From positions 186,001 through 250,000 of the forward strand of contig NZ_JBBLYU010000001.1 of NCBI RefSeq assembly GCF_037911135.1: a DNA stretch of 64,000 nt, written 5' to 3'. The position numbers were made by a program, and so were the translations under genes. Below are positions 53,175 to 62,737 of the stretch, in pieces. The notes below the pieces were generated by a model. That model made no database searches, was not told the origin of the DNA, and was given only the letters and a program-made list of their open reading frames with translations. This DNA comes from Phaeobacter sp. A36a-5a (GTDB lineage: Bacteria; Pseudomonadota; Alphaproteobacteria; Rhodobacterales; Rhodobacteraceae). The stretch's first letter is position 1, and every line of letters starts with the position of its first letter.

Positions 53175-54046
53175 TGGGCGACCTCGAGAATTCGGTGGAT
53201 AAGGGCAAGCGCCTTGGGTTCGTCCAGAAACGGGACATGGCCGCGATCCGGCACTTCCATGGCGATCAGGTCCGGCAGACGGCGCTGCATGTTCTCGTAG
53301 GTCTCAGCCGTCAGAATGTCGGAGTTCGCGCCGCGGATCACGCCGCAGGGCAGACCTTCAAGTGATTGAAACAATGGCCAGAGATCCGGCGCTGGCCCCG
53401 CTGCAGCCTGCGCCAAGAGAGCTTCACGCAACCGGGCGTCATAGCGCAGCGCCAAACCCGTCCGGGTCTGCGTGTAAAAAACCTCGGCTTCTTCGCGCCA
53501 GCGTGTCATCGGCACATCGGGAAACGCTGGCGCCATATGGGTCGCAAGCGCGGAGGCGGCTTCTTCGTGGGTTTTGGCTGCCGGACGATATCCGACATAG
53601 GCCATAATCCGGGTGATCCCATCTGCCGGAATTTCTGGCCCGACATCGTTCAGGATCACACCGGCCAATCGCTCCTTGTGTAGAGCGGCCAGTGCCATCG
53701 CCACCAACCCGCCGCGCGAGGTGCCGAGTAGCGTCACGCGATCAATGCCCAGATGGTCCAGCAGCTCGATCACATCCTGCGCCTCGCGCGGGGCCGAATA
53801 GCTATGGATATCGTCTGCATATTGAGACCGGCCCCGACCCCGGGCGTCCAGGGTGATCAGGCGATGGCCATGAATATGCGGCCGCAGGTAGCGAAAGTCC
53901 TGCCCGTCACGTGTGAGCCCTGCCAGGCACAATAGGGGTGGGCGGGAAATGGCTGTTGTCTGGGGGGCGAAGTCTGGATCGTCATAGGCCAGCTCCAGCC
54001 CGTCAGAGCTGGTAAAATATGAGAATGCGCGTGGCGTGTTCAGCAC
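53171..54046 (-). CDS. Alpha/beta hydrolase
   Basis: This 291-residue hydrolase has PPLLCLAGLTRDGQDFRYL, DARGRGRSQY, the nucleophile elbow GTSRGGLVAM and the late GHVPFLDEP with the catalytic His. It looks like esterases or C-C hydrolases of unknown substrate. It lies 4 bases after the haloacid dehalogenase gene and overlaps the dehydratase gene, so the three are co-expressed. Confidence 0.87.
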   Translation of the reverse strand: MLNTPRAFSYFTSSDGLELAYDDPDFAPQTTAISRPPLLCLAGLTRDGQDFRYLRPHIHGHRLITLDARGRGRSQYADDIHSYSAPREAQDVIELLDHLGIDRVTLLGTSRGGLVAMALAALHKERLAGVILNDVGPEIPADGITRIMAYVGYRPAAKTHEEAASALATHMAPAFPDVPMTRWREEAEVFYTQTRTGLALRYDARLREALLAQAAAGPAPDLWPLFQSLEGLPCGVIRGANSDILTAETYENMQRRLPDLIAMEVPDRGHVPFLDEPKALALIHRILEVAQ

Positions 54047-54050
54047 GGGT

Positions 54051-54737
54051 TTATCCCCCCGCCAGGTCAGGGATACTGGCCAGATCCCTCAGCACGTGAT
54101 GCGGCCTCCACGGCAGGCGATCCATAGGTTCACCACTTCGGTTCACCCAAGCCGTGGTAAACCCGTATCCCGCCGCACCGGCAGCGTCCCAGCCGTTGGA
54201 GGACACGAAAAGCACTTCATCGCGCTGGCAGCCAAAGCGTTTGCCGACAAGGTCATAGACCTGCGGGTCCGGTTTAAAGACACCAACGCTTTCGACAGAG
54301 AGCACATCGTCCAGCAGGTCGCCGACCCCTGCGGATTGAACGGCTCCGTCCAGCATCTCGGGTGATCCGTTGGAGAGGATTGCGGTCTGCAAGCCCGCAG
54401 TCTTGAGGGCGCGCAGCATCTGCGGAACCTCATCATAGGCCTGAAGCTGCCAGTAGAGATCCAGCAGGCGCTTTCGCAGCTGCGGGTCACCGCTCAGGCC
54501 GGTGGCCTCCATGGCCCAATCCAACCCGTCCTGGGTGACCTGCCAGAAATCGGCATGTGAGTTTGTGATTACACGCAGCCAAGTGTATTGTAGCTGCTTC
54601 AGCCGCCAGTGGTTGGCCAGCTCTGCCCAATTGTCGATCAGATGCGGAAACTCCGGCTCACCTGCAGCTTGCCGTGCGGCCGCTGTCACATCGAACAATG
54701 TGCCATAGGCATCAAAGATACAGGTGCTGATTGCCAT
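54051..54737 (-). CDS. Haloacid dehalogenase, type II
   Basis: This 228-residue HAD-superfamily enzyme of the L-2-haloacid dehalogenase type replaces the halogen of 2-haloalkanoic acids with hydroxyl. Seen: nucleophile Asp9 in [30 protein letters not shown] with the conserved Lys, and [14 protein letters not shown] with the second Asp. These match the type II pattern rather than general phosphatases. First in its operon; marine halogenated acids are plausible substrates. Confidence 0.9.
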   Translation of the reverse strand: MAISTCIFDAYGTLFDVTAAARQAAGEPEFPHLIDNWAELANHWRLKQLQYTWLRVITNSHADFWQVTQDGLDWAMEATGLSGDPQLRKRLLDLYWQLQAYDEVPQMLRALKTAGLQTAILSNGSPEMLDGAVQSAGVGDLLDDVLSVESVGVFKPDPQVYDLVGKRFGCQRDEVLFVSSNGWDAAGAAGYGFTTAWVNRSGEPMDRLPWRPHHVLRDLASIPDLAGG

Positions 54738-54935
54738 GGGGCCTCCGGTTCGATGTCCTGCGGTTGTCCCAGCCTAGGCGCAAACGGGGCGCAAATTCCA
54801 GCCACAATCATTTCTCGCCGCTCTACGGACGCCCGGGAAGGGTGCGACCGGGGCTGCTTCGGATCATCGGGTTTACATCACGGTGGTGTCCTATACTGTG
54901 CGCGCCTTTGTAACGTGAAAGCAACTGGAGGTCCC

Positions 54936-55364
54936 ATGACCGAGGTAAAAAGCGGCGATACCGTACGCATCCACTACACAGGCAAGCTGACAGACGGCAG
55001 TGTCTTTGACAGCTCTGAAGGGCGCGAGCCGCTTGAGTTCACCGTCGGCTCTGGTCAGGTTATCGAGGGTATGGACGCCGGTCTGCTCGGCATGGCCGCA
55101 GGCGAGACGAAAACGCTCAACATTCCCGCGGATCAGGCCTATGGCCCCAGCCACGACGAGGCGCGGCAGAGCATTCCGCGTGAAGGGATCCCTGATGACA
55201 TCCCGCTTGAGGTTGGAACACAATTGCAGATGCAGGCTCCGACGGGCGAAGTGCTGCCGGTGACCGTGGTTGAGGTGAGCGAGGCGACTGTGACCCTTGA
55301 TGCCAATCATCCCCTGGCAGGCAAAGACCTGATCTTTGATATCGAGCTGGTCTCGATCAACTGA
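54936..55364 (+). CDS. FKBP-type peptidyl-prolyl isomerase (SlyD-like)
   Basis: This 142-residue prolyl isomerase has the FKBP fold split by an insert-in-flap domain: [20 protein letters not shown], then [19 protein letters not shown], then the IF insertion around [14 protein letters not shown]. It ends with [16 protein letters not shown], as in SlyD. It helps fold or protect proteins in the cytoplasm. The His-rich metal tail of E. coli SlyD is absent. ATG 54936 follows CTGGAGGTCCC, a strong ribosome site. Confidence 0.93.
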   Translation: MTEVKSGDTVRIHYTGKLTDGSVFDSSEGREPLEFTVGSGQVIEGMDAGLLGMAAGETKTLNIPADQAYGPSHDEARQSIPREGIPDDIPLEVGTQLQMQAPTGEVLPVTVVEVSEATVTLDANHPLAGKDLIFDIELVSIN

Positions 55365-55447
55365 TCGCATCTGAGGCGGTGCCTCTTGCGCCGCCTCGTC
55401 AAACCGGCTCTTTTGCAGTGGGATATGCCGTGGTGAAAGAGGACGGA

Positions 55448-56521
55448 ATGACTGATATTTCTACGTCAGCCGCATTGATGGATCTTCTGGGTATATCCGT
55501 GCCGATTCTCCAGTCTCCCATGGCCGGCGTCAGCACGCCCCAGATGGCGGCGGCTGTCAGCAATGCCGGTGGGTTGGGCGCCCTGGGTATCGGAGCGGCA
55601 AGCATCGACCAGGCTGAGGAGATGCTGCGTCAAACGGTGGCACTGACTGGCCGACCCTTTAACGTCAATGTGTTCTGCCACCGGCCAGCGCTTGAGGATT
55701 CCTCCCGCGAGGCGGCCTGGCTCAGCGCCTTGGCACCGGTGTTTCACAGCTACAACACGGCGCCGCCGGAGGCGCTGCGCGAAATCTACACCAGCTTCTG
55801 CGTTGATACCGATATGCAGGAGATGCTGATTGCGCAGCGCCCGGCAGTTGTCAGCTTCCACTTCGGTTTGCCGCCGCAGGGGGTGATCTCGGCTCTGAAG
55901 TCAGCCGGCATTATCTTGCTGGCCACAGCAACCTCACTTGCCGAGGCTGCTGTGTTGGTGAGCGCCGGGATCGACGCCATTGTTGCACAGGGGTGGGAGG
56001 CCGGAGGCCATCGGGGTATCTTTGATCCGCGCGGCGCGGATCCCAGGCTTGGAACTCTTGAACTGGTCCGCGAACTGGTCACCAACCTGAACCTGCCGGT
56101 GATCGCCGCAGGCGGGTTGATGACCGGTGCCGATATTGCAAAGGCGCTGGCAGCAGGTGCCGTCGCTGCGCAGTTGGGCACCGCGTTCATCGCCTGTCCC
56201 GAGAGCAGTGCCGATGCGGGCTATCGGGCCGCCTTGTTGGCCGCGGATCCGAAAACAGAGATGACGACGGTAATTTCAGGTCGCCCGGCCCGCTGTCTGA
56301 GAAACCGTTTCACCGACCTTGCGCAGAAGCTCGATCCGACGATCATTCCGGATTACCCCATTGCCTATGATGCCGGGAAAGCCCTGAACACTGCGGCGAA
56401 GCAGGCTGGCGAGCTCGGATATGGCGCGCAATGGGCCGGACAGGGCGCTGCCGGAGTTCGTGCTATGCCCGCGGCTGATCTCATGCAGCAGCTTCTTTCA
56501 GAACTGGCTGCGGAACAGTGA
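55448..56521 (+). CDS. Nitronate monooxygenase (2-nitropropane dioxygenase family)
   Basis: This 357-residue FMN-dependent TIM-barrel enzyme oxidises alkyl nitronates such as propionate 3-nitronate. Seen: VPILQSPMAGVSTPQMA near the N-terminus, VAQGWEAGGHRG with the catalytic His, and IAAGGLMTGADIAKALAAGA for FMN phosphate. I start it at 55448 (MTDIST); an in-frame start at 55379 lacks family match. It is convergent with fabI across a strong hairpin. Confidence 0.9.
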   Translation: MTDISTSAALMDLLGISVPILQSPMAGVSTPQMAAAVSNAGGLGALGIGAASIDQAEEMLRQTVALTGRPFNVNVFCHRPALEDSSREAAWLSALAPVFHSYNTAPPEALREIYTSFCVDTDMQEMLIAQRPAVVSFHFGLPPQGVISALKSAGIILLATATSLAEAAVLVSAGIDAIVAQGWEAGGHRGIFDPRGADPRLGTLELVRELVTNLNLPVIAAGGLMTGADIAKALAAGAVAAQLGTAFIACPESSADAGYRAALLAADPKTEMTTVISGRPARCLRNRFTDLAQKLDPTIIPDYPIAYDAGKALNTAAKQAGELGYGAQWAGQGAAGVRAMPAADLMQQLLSELAAEQ

Positions 56522-56539
56522 TTTCAAGCGGAGACAGCA

Positions 56540-56577
56540 ACAAGAAAGGGCACCCGCTGGGTGCCCTTGGTTCTTGT
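56540..56577. terminator. Bidirectional terminator between nitronate monooxygenase and fabI
   Basis: AAGGGCACCC and GGGTGCCCTT form a perfect 10-bp stem with a 3-base loop, extended outward by complementary ACAAGAA and TTCTTGT around a GG bulge. It lies between the two convergent stop codons. This is the strongest intrinsic-terminator-like hairpin I found in the window. Confidence 0.8.
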
Positions 56578-56596
56578 GACAGGGATTGGCAGCAGG

Positions 56597-57388
56597 TCAG
56601 AGATTGTCCTGCTGCGGCATGCCAAGGACATGAAAACCACCGTCGACGCGGATGATCTCGCCCGTCGTGCAGGCCCCTGCGTCGGAGGCGAGATAGACGG
56701 CTGTACCACCAACCGCTTCCAACGTGGCGTTATCGCGCAATGGGGCGTTCTGCGCCGTATGTTTAAACGTCTTGCGGGCACCACCGATGGCGGCCCCTGC
56801 CAGGGTTTTCATCGGGCCGGGGGAGATGGCGTTCACACGGATGCCTTCGGGGCCGAGATCATTGGCCAGGTAACGCGTGGCGCTTTCCAATGCCGCCTTT
56901 GCGACACCCATCACGTTGTAGTTGGGCACCACTCGGTTCGATCCCTGGTAGGTCAGGGTCAGCAACGTGCCGCCATTGGCCTTCATCAGCGGGTAGGCGC
57001 GGCGCGCCACCTCGACAAAGGAATAGGCGGAGATATCCATCGAATTCTTGAAGTTCTCGCGGCTGGTGTCGAGGAAGCGTCCGGTCAGCTCGGTCTTGTC
57101 CGAATAGGCGATGGCGTGCACCACGAAGTCGACGCTGTCCCAGCGTGCCGCCAATTGCTCGAACGCGGTGTCGAGCGACGCATCATCGGTGACGTCCACA
57201 TCGACCATAAAGTCGCTGCCAACGCTCTGGGCCAGCGGTTCCAACCGTTTACCAAAGGCTTCACCCTGATAGGTGAATGCCAGTTCGGCCCCCGCATCGG
57301 CCATGGCCTTAGCGATGCCCCAAGCGATCGAACGGTCGTTTGCGACCCCCATGATCAGGCCACGTTTGCCCGTCAATACTCCTGACAT
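56597..57388 (-). CDS. fabI: Enoyl-[acyl-carrier-protein] reductase (NADH)
   Basis: FabI reduces trans-2-enoyl-ACP in the last step of each fatty-acid elongation cycle. The 263-residue short-chain reductase shows the FabI cofactor motif MGVANDRSIAWGIAKAM and the catalytic Tyr-x6-Lys in YNVMGVAK. It is last in the fabA-fabB-fabI unit, 6 bases after fabB, so it should be co-transcribed with the unsaturated fatty acid genes. Confidence 0.95.
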   Translation of the reverse strand: MSGVLTGKRGLIMGVANDRSIAWGIAKAMADAGAELAFTYQGEAFGKRLEPLAQSVGSDFMVDVDVTDDASLDTAFEQLAARWDSVDFVVHAIAYSDKTELTGRFLDTSRENFKNSMDISAYSFVEVARRAYPLMKANGGTLLTLTYQGSNRVVPNYNVMGVAKAALESATRYLANDLGPEGIRVNAISPGPMKTLAGAAIGGARKTFKHTAQNAPLRDNATLEAVGGTAVYLASDAGACTTGEIIRVDGGFHVLGMPQQDNL

Positions 57389-57394
57389 CCGCCG

Positions 57395-58624
57395 TTATCC
57401 TTTGTATTTGCTCAATACCATTGAGCCATTGGTGCCGCCAAAGCCGAAGCTGTTGGTCATTACGCTGTCAAGGCCCGCGTTTTCCACCAGCTGGGTTGCG
57501 ACCTCTCCCGGCTCGATGCCCTCGGCCAGCGTGTCGACGTTGATCGACGGCGTGATGAAGTCATTGTCCAGCATCAGAAGGCAGAAGATCGCCTCCAGTG
57601 CGCCCGCCGCGCCCTGCGCATGACCGGTCATTGATTTGGTCGAAGAAATCGGCGGCACGTTGCCCGCGCCGAAAACCCGGCGGGCCGCTTCGATCTCGCC
57701 GACGTCGCCGACCGGGGTCGAGGTGCCGTGGGCGTTGATATAGTCCACCTTGCGGCCGTCCGGCAGGGATTGCAGGGCCAGACGCATAGCGCGCTCGCCG
57801 CCTTCGCCGGAGGGGGCGACCATATCGTGGCCATCGGAGGTGGCGGCAAAGCCGGTCACTTCGGCGTAGATCTTGGCACCGCGCGCCAGGGCGTGATCCA
57901 GATCCTCCAGCACGACGATACCGCCGCCACCAGAGATCACGAAACCGTCACGGTCCTGATCAAACGCGCGGGAGGCTTTCTCCGGCGTGTCGTTGTATTT
58001 GGACGACATCGCGCCCATCGCATCGAACAGGCACGACAGGGTCCAGTCCAGTTCCTCGCCACCACCGGCGAACATCACATCCTGCTTACCCATCATGATC
58101 TGCTCAGCCGCATTGCCGATACAGTGCAGCGAGGTCGAGCAGGCCGAGGTGATCGAGTAGTTGATACCTTTGATTTTGAAGGCTGTGGCCAGATTTGCCG
58201 AGATCGTGGAAGACATGCACTTGGGAACAGCAAACGGCCCGATCCGCTTCGTGGCTCCGGTTTTCAGCACGGTCTGATGGGCTGCCAGCATGGCCGATGT
58301 GGACGGCCCGCCCGAACCGGCCACCAGACCGGTCCGCTCATTCACCACTTGATCTTCGGAGAGGCCGGCATCGGCAATTGCCTGGCTCATCGCTATATGG
58401 GCATAGGCCGCGCCAGCCCCCATAAAACGCAGGGTACGCTTGTCGACATGGTCAGCAACATTCAGCTTGAGCGTTCCCGCAATTTGGCTGCGAAAGCCAT
58501 GCTCGACCATTTCGGGGCTGGCCTCGATGCCAGATTTTCCTGCTTTGAGAGAGGCGAGAACCTCTTCGGCATTGTTCCCGATGGACGAGACGATGCCCAG
58601 ACCGGTGACGACGACGCGACGCAT
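57395..58624 (-). CDS. fabB: 3-oxoacyl-[ACP] synthase I
   Basis: FabB elongates acyl-ACPs and is needed with FabA for unsaturated fatty acids. The 409-residue ketosynthase has the active-site Cys in SACSTSLHCIG, the two catalytic His in NAHGTSTPVGD and TGHAQGAAGA, and the C-terminal NSFGFGGTNGSMVL. Immediate linkage to fabA distinguishes it from FabF. It lies 46 bases after fabA. Confidence 0.95.
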   Translation of the reverse strand: MRRVVVTGLGIVSSIGNNAEEVLASLKAGKSGIEASPEMVEHGFRSQIAGTLKLNVADHVDKRTLRFMGAGAAYAHIAMSQAIADAGLSEDQVVNERTGLVAGSGGPSTSAMLAAHQTVLKTGATKRIGPFAVPKCMSSTISANLATAFKIKGINYSITSACSTSLHCIGNAAEQIMMGKQDVMFAGGGEELDWTLSCLFDAMGAMSSKYNDTPEKASRAFDQDRDGFVISGGGGIVVLEDLDHALARGAKIYAEVTGFAATSDGHDMVAPSGEGGERAMRLALQSLPDGRKVDYINAHGTSTPVGDVGEIEAARRVFGAGNVPPISSTKSMTGHAQGAAGALEAIFCLLMLDNDFITPSINVDTLAEGIEPGEVATQLVENAGLDSVMTNSFGFGGTNGSMVLSKYKG

Positions 58625-58670
58625 GATGCGTACTCCTATTTCTTGTTCAAGGGGCGGGGAGAGCTGCGGA

Positions 58671-59180
58671 TCAGCTCTCGGAGAGGGCCACCTTCATGTC
58701 CTTGACCTGGTAGATAACTTCACCATCGGCTTCCACGATGCCGTCGGCAACCCCCATGGTCAGGCGACGGGTCTGGATCGCTTTGGTGAAATCGATCTTA
58801 TAGGTCAGCATCTTGCGGTCGGGGCGCACCATCCCAGTCAGTTTCACCTCGCCTACACCCAGCGCATAGCCGCGACCCTGCCAGCCACGCCAGCCCAGGT
58901 TGAAGCCAGTGAGCTGCCAGAGGCCGTCAAGACCCAGACATCCGGGCATGATCGGGTTGCCGGGGAAATGACAGTCAAAGAACCACAGGTCAGGCGTGAT
59001 ATCGAACTCGGCCGTAATGTGACCCTTGCCGTGGGCGCCGCCATCGGCCGACACATCGGTGATGCGATCCATCATCAACATGGGAGGGGCGGGCAGCTGT
59101 GCGTTGCCAGGGCCGAACAGCTCGCCTCTGGCGCATTTCAGCAAATCGTCTTTGTCAAAGCTGCTGGGGTAATCGGCCAT
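58671..59180 (-). CDS. fabA: 3-hydroxydecanoyl-[ACP] dehydratase/isomerase
   Basis: FabA dehydrates 3-hydroxydecanoyl-ACP and isomerises the double bond to cis-3, starting the unsaturated fatty acid branch. The 169-residue hotdog protein has [18 protein letters not shown], with the catalytic His and Asp, followed by LWQLTGF, as in FabA rather than FabZ. It is the first gene of fabA-fabB-fabI and is divergent from irr. Confidence 0.96.
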   Translation of the reverse strand: MADYPSSFDKDDLLKCARGELFGPGNAQLPAPPMLMMDRITDVSADGGAHGKGHITAEFDITPDLWFFDCHFPGNPIMPGCLGLDGLWQLTGFNLGWRGWQGRGYALGVGEVKLTGMVRPDRKMLTYKIDFTKAIQTRRLTMGVADGIVEADGEVIYQVKDMKVALSES

Positions 59181-59414
59181 GCTGGCGCTTCTCCTGCCTA
59201 TGTTATGATCGTGTATCTGGCTCCCTGTAGCACCCGTTTCGACTCTCCTGCAAGGGTTCCGGGTGCCGAGGGCACACCAGCATTCAGCCTGTGGCCTTCA
59301 GGTTTTTCAACTGTGACAGTCTACAGATACAGATCGGAGCTACGCAAATTGAATTGAATGCAAGGACCCTTTCGGCCTATAAATGCGGCCAGCAACGCTA
59401 TGCAGGACCGCTAC

Positions 59415-59831
59415 ATGACGCCAACACCAGCAGATATCGCTACCAACTGGCTGGAAACAGCCGGATTGCGCCCGACCCGTCAGCGGGTGGCGCTGGCAGA
59501 GTTGTTGGTGGGCGACGGCAAGCATCGCCATGTGACCGCCGAGAGCCTGTTTGACGCGGCAAAGGACAAGGGTGCAGCTGTTTCACTTGCGACGGTCTAC
59601 AACACGTTGCGCGCCTTTTGCGATGCTGGCGTCTTGCAGGAAATCACAGTCGATGGGTCCAAAAGCTATTTTGACACCAATACGCACGACCACCCCCATT
59701 TTTACTGGGAAGACGAGGGGCGTCTGTCGGATGCGCCATCCGATCAGCTGGTGATCAAGAGCCTGCCCGCGGCGCCGCAGGGCGTTGAAATCGCGTCCGT
59801 CGACGTTGTGATCCGACTGCGCAAGGTCTGA
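59415..59831 (+). CDS. irr: Fur-family iron response regulator Irr
   Basis: Irr is the alphaproteobacterial Fur-family regulator that senses haem/iron status and represses haem-using and iron-storage genes under iron limitation. The 138-residue protein has the DNA-binding part AGLRPTRQRVALAELL with SLATVYNTLRAFCDAGVLQ and the regulatory THDHPHFYWEDEG stretch. It ends soon after, with no C-terminal Cys cluster, which fits Irr. ATG 59415 has AGGA 8 bases upstream; in-frame ATGs at 59400 and 59358 are possible. It is divergent from fabA. Confidence 0.88.
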   Translation: MTPTPADIATNWLETAGLRPTRQRVALAELLVGDGKHRHVTAESLFDAAKDKGAAVSLATVYNTLRAFCDAGVLQEITVDGSKSYFDTNTHDHPHFYWEDEGRLSDAPSDQLVIKSLPAAPQGVEIASVDVVIRLRKV

Positions 59832-59866
59832 TCGTTGGAACGCCGGGCGCTGCGCTCATGTGCGTG

Positions 59867-60766
59867 CTAGAGTATTTCCGTAACCGTTTTCGCCAGAATC
59901 TGCTGCGCGGTCTCTATCACGCTGCCTTTTGACGGCGGGCTGTGGCTGATCAGGACCAAGGGCTCCTCTGCCGATGTGTCGCTGATGGGTATCGCGACCA
60001 GTGGCTTGCCATCGTAGGAGCGTAAATCGGGGGGCCTGCTGTAGGTGATGCCGATCCCTTCGCCATGGGCGGCCAGGCTGCGCAGCAGCTCGACCGATGC
60101 CGCCCGGTGGGCAATTCGGGGCAGCGCGCCAATGGATTTGAACAGGCCAAGCATGTGGCGCACGGACAATCCTTCTTCGGACAGAATCAGGGGCTGTTCG
60201 GCCAGATCGGCCAAGGACAGGCGGTCACGATCTGCAAGTGGGTGACCATTGGGCATCAGCGCTACGGGGCCGCGCCGCAACACCTCCTGCCGGACGAAGC
60301 TTGCATCCACGCCCAGGTCATAGCTGATCGCCAAGTCGATATTCCCGGCGGTCATCGAGGCCAGCAGCGGTTCAAAGTGATCCGTCCTGTAGCGGATGGC
60401 CACACCGGGCAAGCCGATCCGAAGGCGCTGCAGCGCTGGGGCCAACAGAAAGGGAGCCAGATCGGTAAAACATCCCAGGGTCAGCTGCTGGCCGTCGGTT
60501 TGATCTGTGCCCCGACGTTCCAGCCGCGCGGCCTGATCTAGGAGCGCTTGCGCACGGTCTGCGAAACTGCGGCCTTGTGGAGTCAGGATCATGCCGGCCC
60601 CGCGACGCCTCAGGAACAGGGGCTCCCCCAGCTGCGCCTCGATCCGGGCAAGCGCTGTGGACAACGCGGGCTGGCTGACATGCACAGCGGCAGCCGCCGC
60701 CGACAGGCTGCCGTGCTGAGCGATCGCGCAGACATATTCGTAGTGGCGTAGAGTTAGGTATAACAT
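59867..60766 (-). CDS. LysR-family transcriptional regulator
   Basis: This 299-residue regulator has an N-terminal winged helix-turn-helix (YVCAIAQHGSLSAAAAAVHV, SQPALSTALARIEAQLG) and a C-terminal effector domain. It is divergent from the PhyH-type dioxygenase gene with a 125-base gap, the common layout for a LysR regulator and its target. Its effector is probably related to the dioxygenase substrate. Confidence 0.92.
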   Translation of the reverse strand: MLYLTLRHYEYVCAIAQHGSLSAAAAAVHVSQPALSTALARIEAQLGEPLFLRRRGAGMILTPQGRSFADRAQALLDQAARLERRGTDQTDGQQLTLGCFTDLAPFLLAPALQRLRIGLPGVAIRYRTDHFEPLLASMTAGNIDLAISYDLGVDASFVRQEVLRRGPVALMPNGHPLADRDRLSLADLAEQPLILSEEGLSVRHMLGLFKSIGALPRIAHRAASVELLRSLAAHGEGIGITYSRPPDLRSYDGKPLVAIPISDTSAEEPLVLISHSPPSKGSVIETAQQILAKTVTEIL

Positions 60767-60891
60767 CAGTTTATTTTCTGCATACTAAGATATTATTTGA
60801 GCACGCCGCCCCGCCGGGTGCAACATCGGCCCGAAACGGGTGACTGCAACCAGATGCTGTCACCCGTACTCCCGATACCAAGGATTGATCG

Positions 60892-61689
60892 ATGCCCCAT
60901 CCCCTCATCACCCGAGACCATATTGACGATTTCCAACGCGATGGCGTTGTGTTGATCCGCGGTCTCTTCGTCGATCAGGTCGATATTCTGCGCGACGGCG
61001 TCGAGGCGAATATGGCGCAGCCCGGCCCCTATGCTTCCAACAATGAAAAACCCGGGCAGACCGGGCGGTTCTTTGATGACTATTGCAATTGGACCCGGAT
61101 CCCTCAGTTTCAGCAGGCAATCGAACAATCGCCCGTGGCGGAGGTGGCCGCAGATCTGATGCAGTCCAAACGGGTGCAGATGTTCCACGACCACGTGCTG
61201 GTGAAAGAGCCGGGCACCTCCATGGCGACGCCCTGGCATCAGGATGGGCCTTATTATTTCGTCGAAGGACAGCAGACCATCAGCTTCTGGTCGCCGCTCG
61301 ATCCTGTCACGAACGCCTCGCTGCGATGCGTTGCAGGCTCGCACCGCTGGGAGAAGGAGGTGTTGCCAACGCGCTGGGTCTCCGAGGAGGGCTTCTTTGC
61401 CGATGAGGGGCAGTACATGCCGGTGCCGGATCCCGATGCCGAAGGGATGACAATCCTGGAGTGGGAGATGCAGCCAGGTGACGCCGTCGCCTTTAATTAC
61501 CGGACGCTGCACGGCGCCCGCGCCAATACCAGCGAAACCCGTCGCCGCGCCTTTTCGTTGCGTCTGGTCGGGGAGGACGCACGCTATATTGAACGCCCCG
61601 GCCCAACCTCGCCGCCCTATCCGGGTCATGACATGGTGTCGGGTCAGACCCTCCGCGAGGATTGGTTTCCCGTTCTATTGCAGCGCTAA
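60892..61689 (+). CDS. Phytanoyl-CoA dioxygenase (PhyH) family oxygenase
   Basis: This 265-residue Fe(II)/2-oxoglutarate-dependent oxygenase has the iron facial triad in TPWHQDGPYYF (His116, Asp118) and RTLHGARAN (His207), and a 2-oxoglutarate-binding region late in the protein (TRRRAFSLRLVGEDARY). PhyH-family members hydroxylate diverse small molecules, including some phosphonates, osmolytes and lipids; nothing here fixes the substrate. It is likely controlled by the divergent LysR gene. Confidence 0.9.
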   Translation: MPHPLITRDHIDDFQRDGVVLIRGLFVDQVDILRDGVEANMAQPGPYASNNEKPGQTGRFFDDYCNWTRIPQFQQAIEQSPVAEVAADLMQSKRVQMFHDHVLVKEPGTSMATPWHQDGPYYFVEGQQTISFWSPLDPVTNASLRCVAGSHRWEKEVLPTRWVSEEGFFADEGQYMPVPDPDAEGMTILEWEMQPGDAVAFNYRTLHGARANTSETRRRAFSLRLVGEDARYIERPGPTSPPYPGHDMVSGQTLREDWFPVLLQR

Positions 61690-61725
61690 GCTATGACAGG
61701 GTCGCGCTGCATTGGCGCTCGGAGC

Positions 61726-62595
61726 CTAGAACCACTGTCCCGGCTCCATCAGGCCCAGATCAAGCAGCTGACGAGAATGCCAGTCAAAGGGGGCCGAGTT
61801 GTGCCATCGAAAACTGTCGATCTCAAAGGAGGATCCCGGGTTGCGTTTCAACGCCTTTGCGGTGCGAAAAGAGCAAATCGCGGCGGTCAGATTGTGGTGC
61901 CAGGGGCAGGCGTAGGTGTTGTACTCCGGTTCGTTGAACCGGTGGTCCTCAAACAGCCGTAGTTCCGGTTTTGCACGGAACAGCGAAATCCGGTCGATCT
62001 TTCGGCTTGCTGCGGGGATATGTTCTTCATAGCGCCAGCGTATGCCGCCGTAGAAATCCAGCTGGCGATCAAGCGGATGGCCGGTCTGTGGATCAATGCG
62101 AGCCTGTGCATAGTAGCCGGATTTATCCAGATGCGCGGTTTCCAGCGATACGCCGTTTGGTGCTGCGTCCAGATCGGCGGCATAAAGATCAACGACATAG
62201 GTCAGCATGGCCGCGCGCCGCTCTTCGCCATGAAACCCCAAGAGTTCGACAACATTGCGACTCTCACAGAAGGGGTAGAACAGGTACTCTGCATTGTAGC
62301 AGTAATAGAGCCAGCAACCCGGTGCGGCTCTCGCGATCACCTTGTTGATGGCCTCGATCACCGCTTCACGCGCGCTACAGTCAAAGGGCACACGGTGGAT
62401 GCGCGTCTCCAGATCGTAGGGGATGTCAAAAGCGTCCGGCATAAAGGCCACAACGGTTGTAAAGCCGAGATCAAGATGGTGGCGCAGGGTGGTCGCAATC
62501 TCCACCTTATCCTCGACAAAGATCAGAGCGACGGGCCCTGTTGTCAGGATCTTGTCCCCGGCGCCAAGAAACCCTTCGAGTGATGAATGCATCAT
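61726..62595 (-). CDS. Putative glycosyltransferase-like protein
   Basis: This protein of about 289 residues starts at ATG 62595 (MMHSSLEGF). The early part [20 protein letters not shown], then [18 protein letters not shown], resembles bacterial GT2-like proteins that move sugars onto surface glycans, but the catalytic DxD is not obvious and the similarity is from memory. His/Trp-rich ends ([29 protein letters not shown]) are notable. It is convergent with the PhyH gene and divergent from miaB. Treat as a conserved hypothetical with a possible transferase role. Confidence 0.6.
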   Translation of the reverse strand: MMHSSLEGFLGAGDKILTTGPVALIFVEDKVEIATTLRHHLDLGFTTVVAFMPDAFDIPYDLETRIHRVPFDCSAREAVIEAINKVIARAAPGCWLYYCYNAEYLFYPFCESRNVVELLGFHGEERRAAMLTYVVDLYAADLDAAPNGVSLETAHLDKSGYYAQARIDPQTGHPLDRQLDFYGGIRWRYEEHIPAASRKIDRISLFRAKPELRLFEDHRFNEPEYNTYACPWHHNLTAAICSFRTAKALKRNPGSSFEIDSFRWHNSAPFDWHSRQLLDLGLMEPGQWF

Positions 62596-62737
62596 ATCTG
62601 ATTGCCTGCTGTTCTCTGCCGACTTCCCTGTCTGGCGATTGCTGCTAAAGTCGGGTAATCCGCGCGCCATTGCAAGCAGAGCCGTTTCCGGCTATGCCAC
62701 GCCGCTGTTGCGACCCTCCGGTGAAAAGGTTGTCCCC

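Noticed and set aside
54872-54897. TTTACA and TATACT as a sigma70 promoter for the FKBP gene
   Set aside because: Spacing is only 14 bases, too short for a normal promoter; not listed as a feature.
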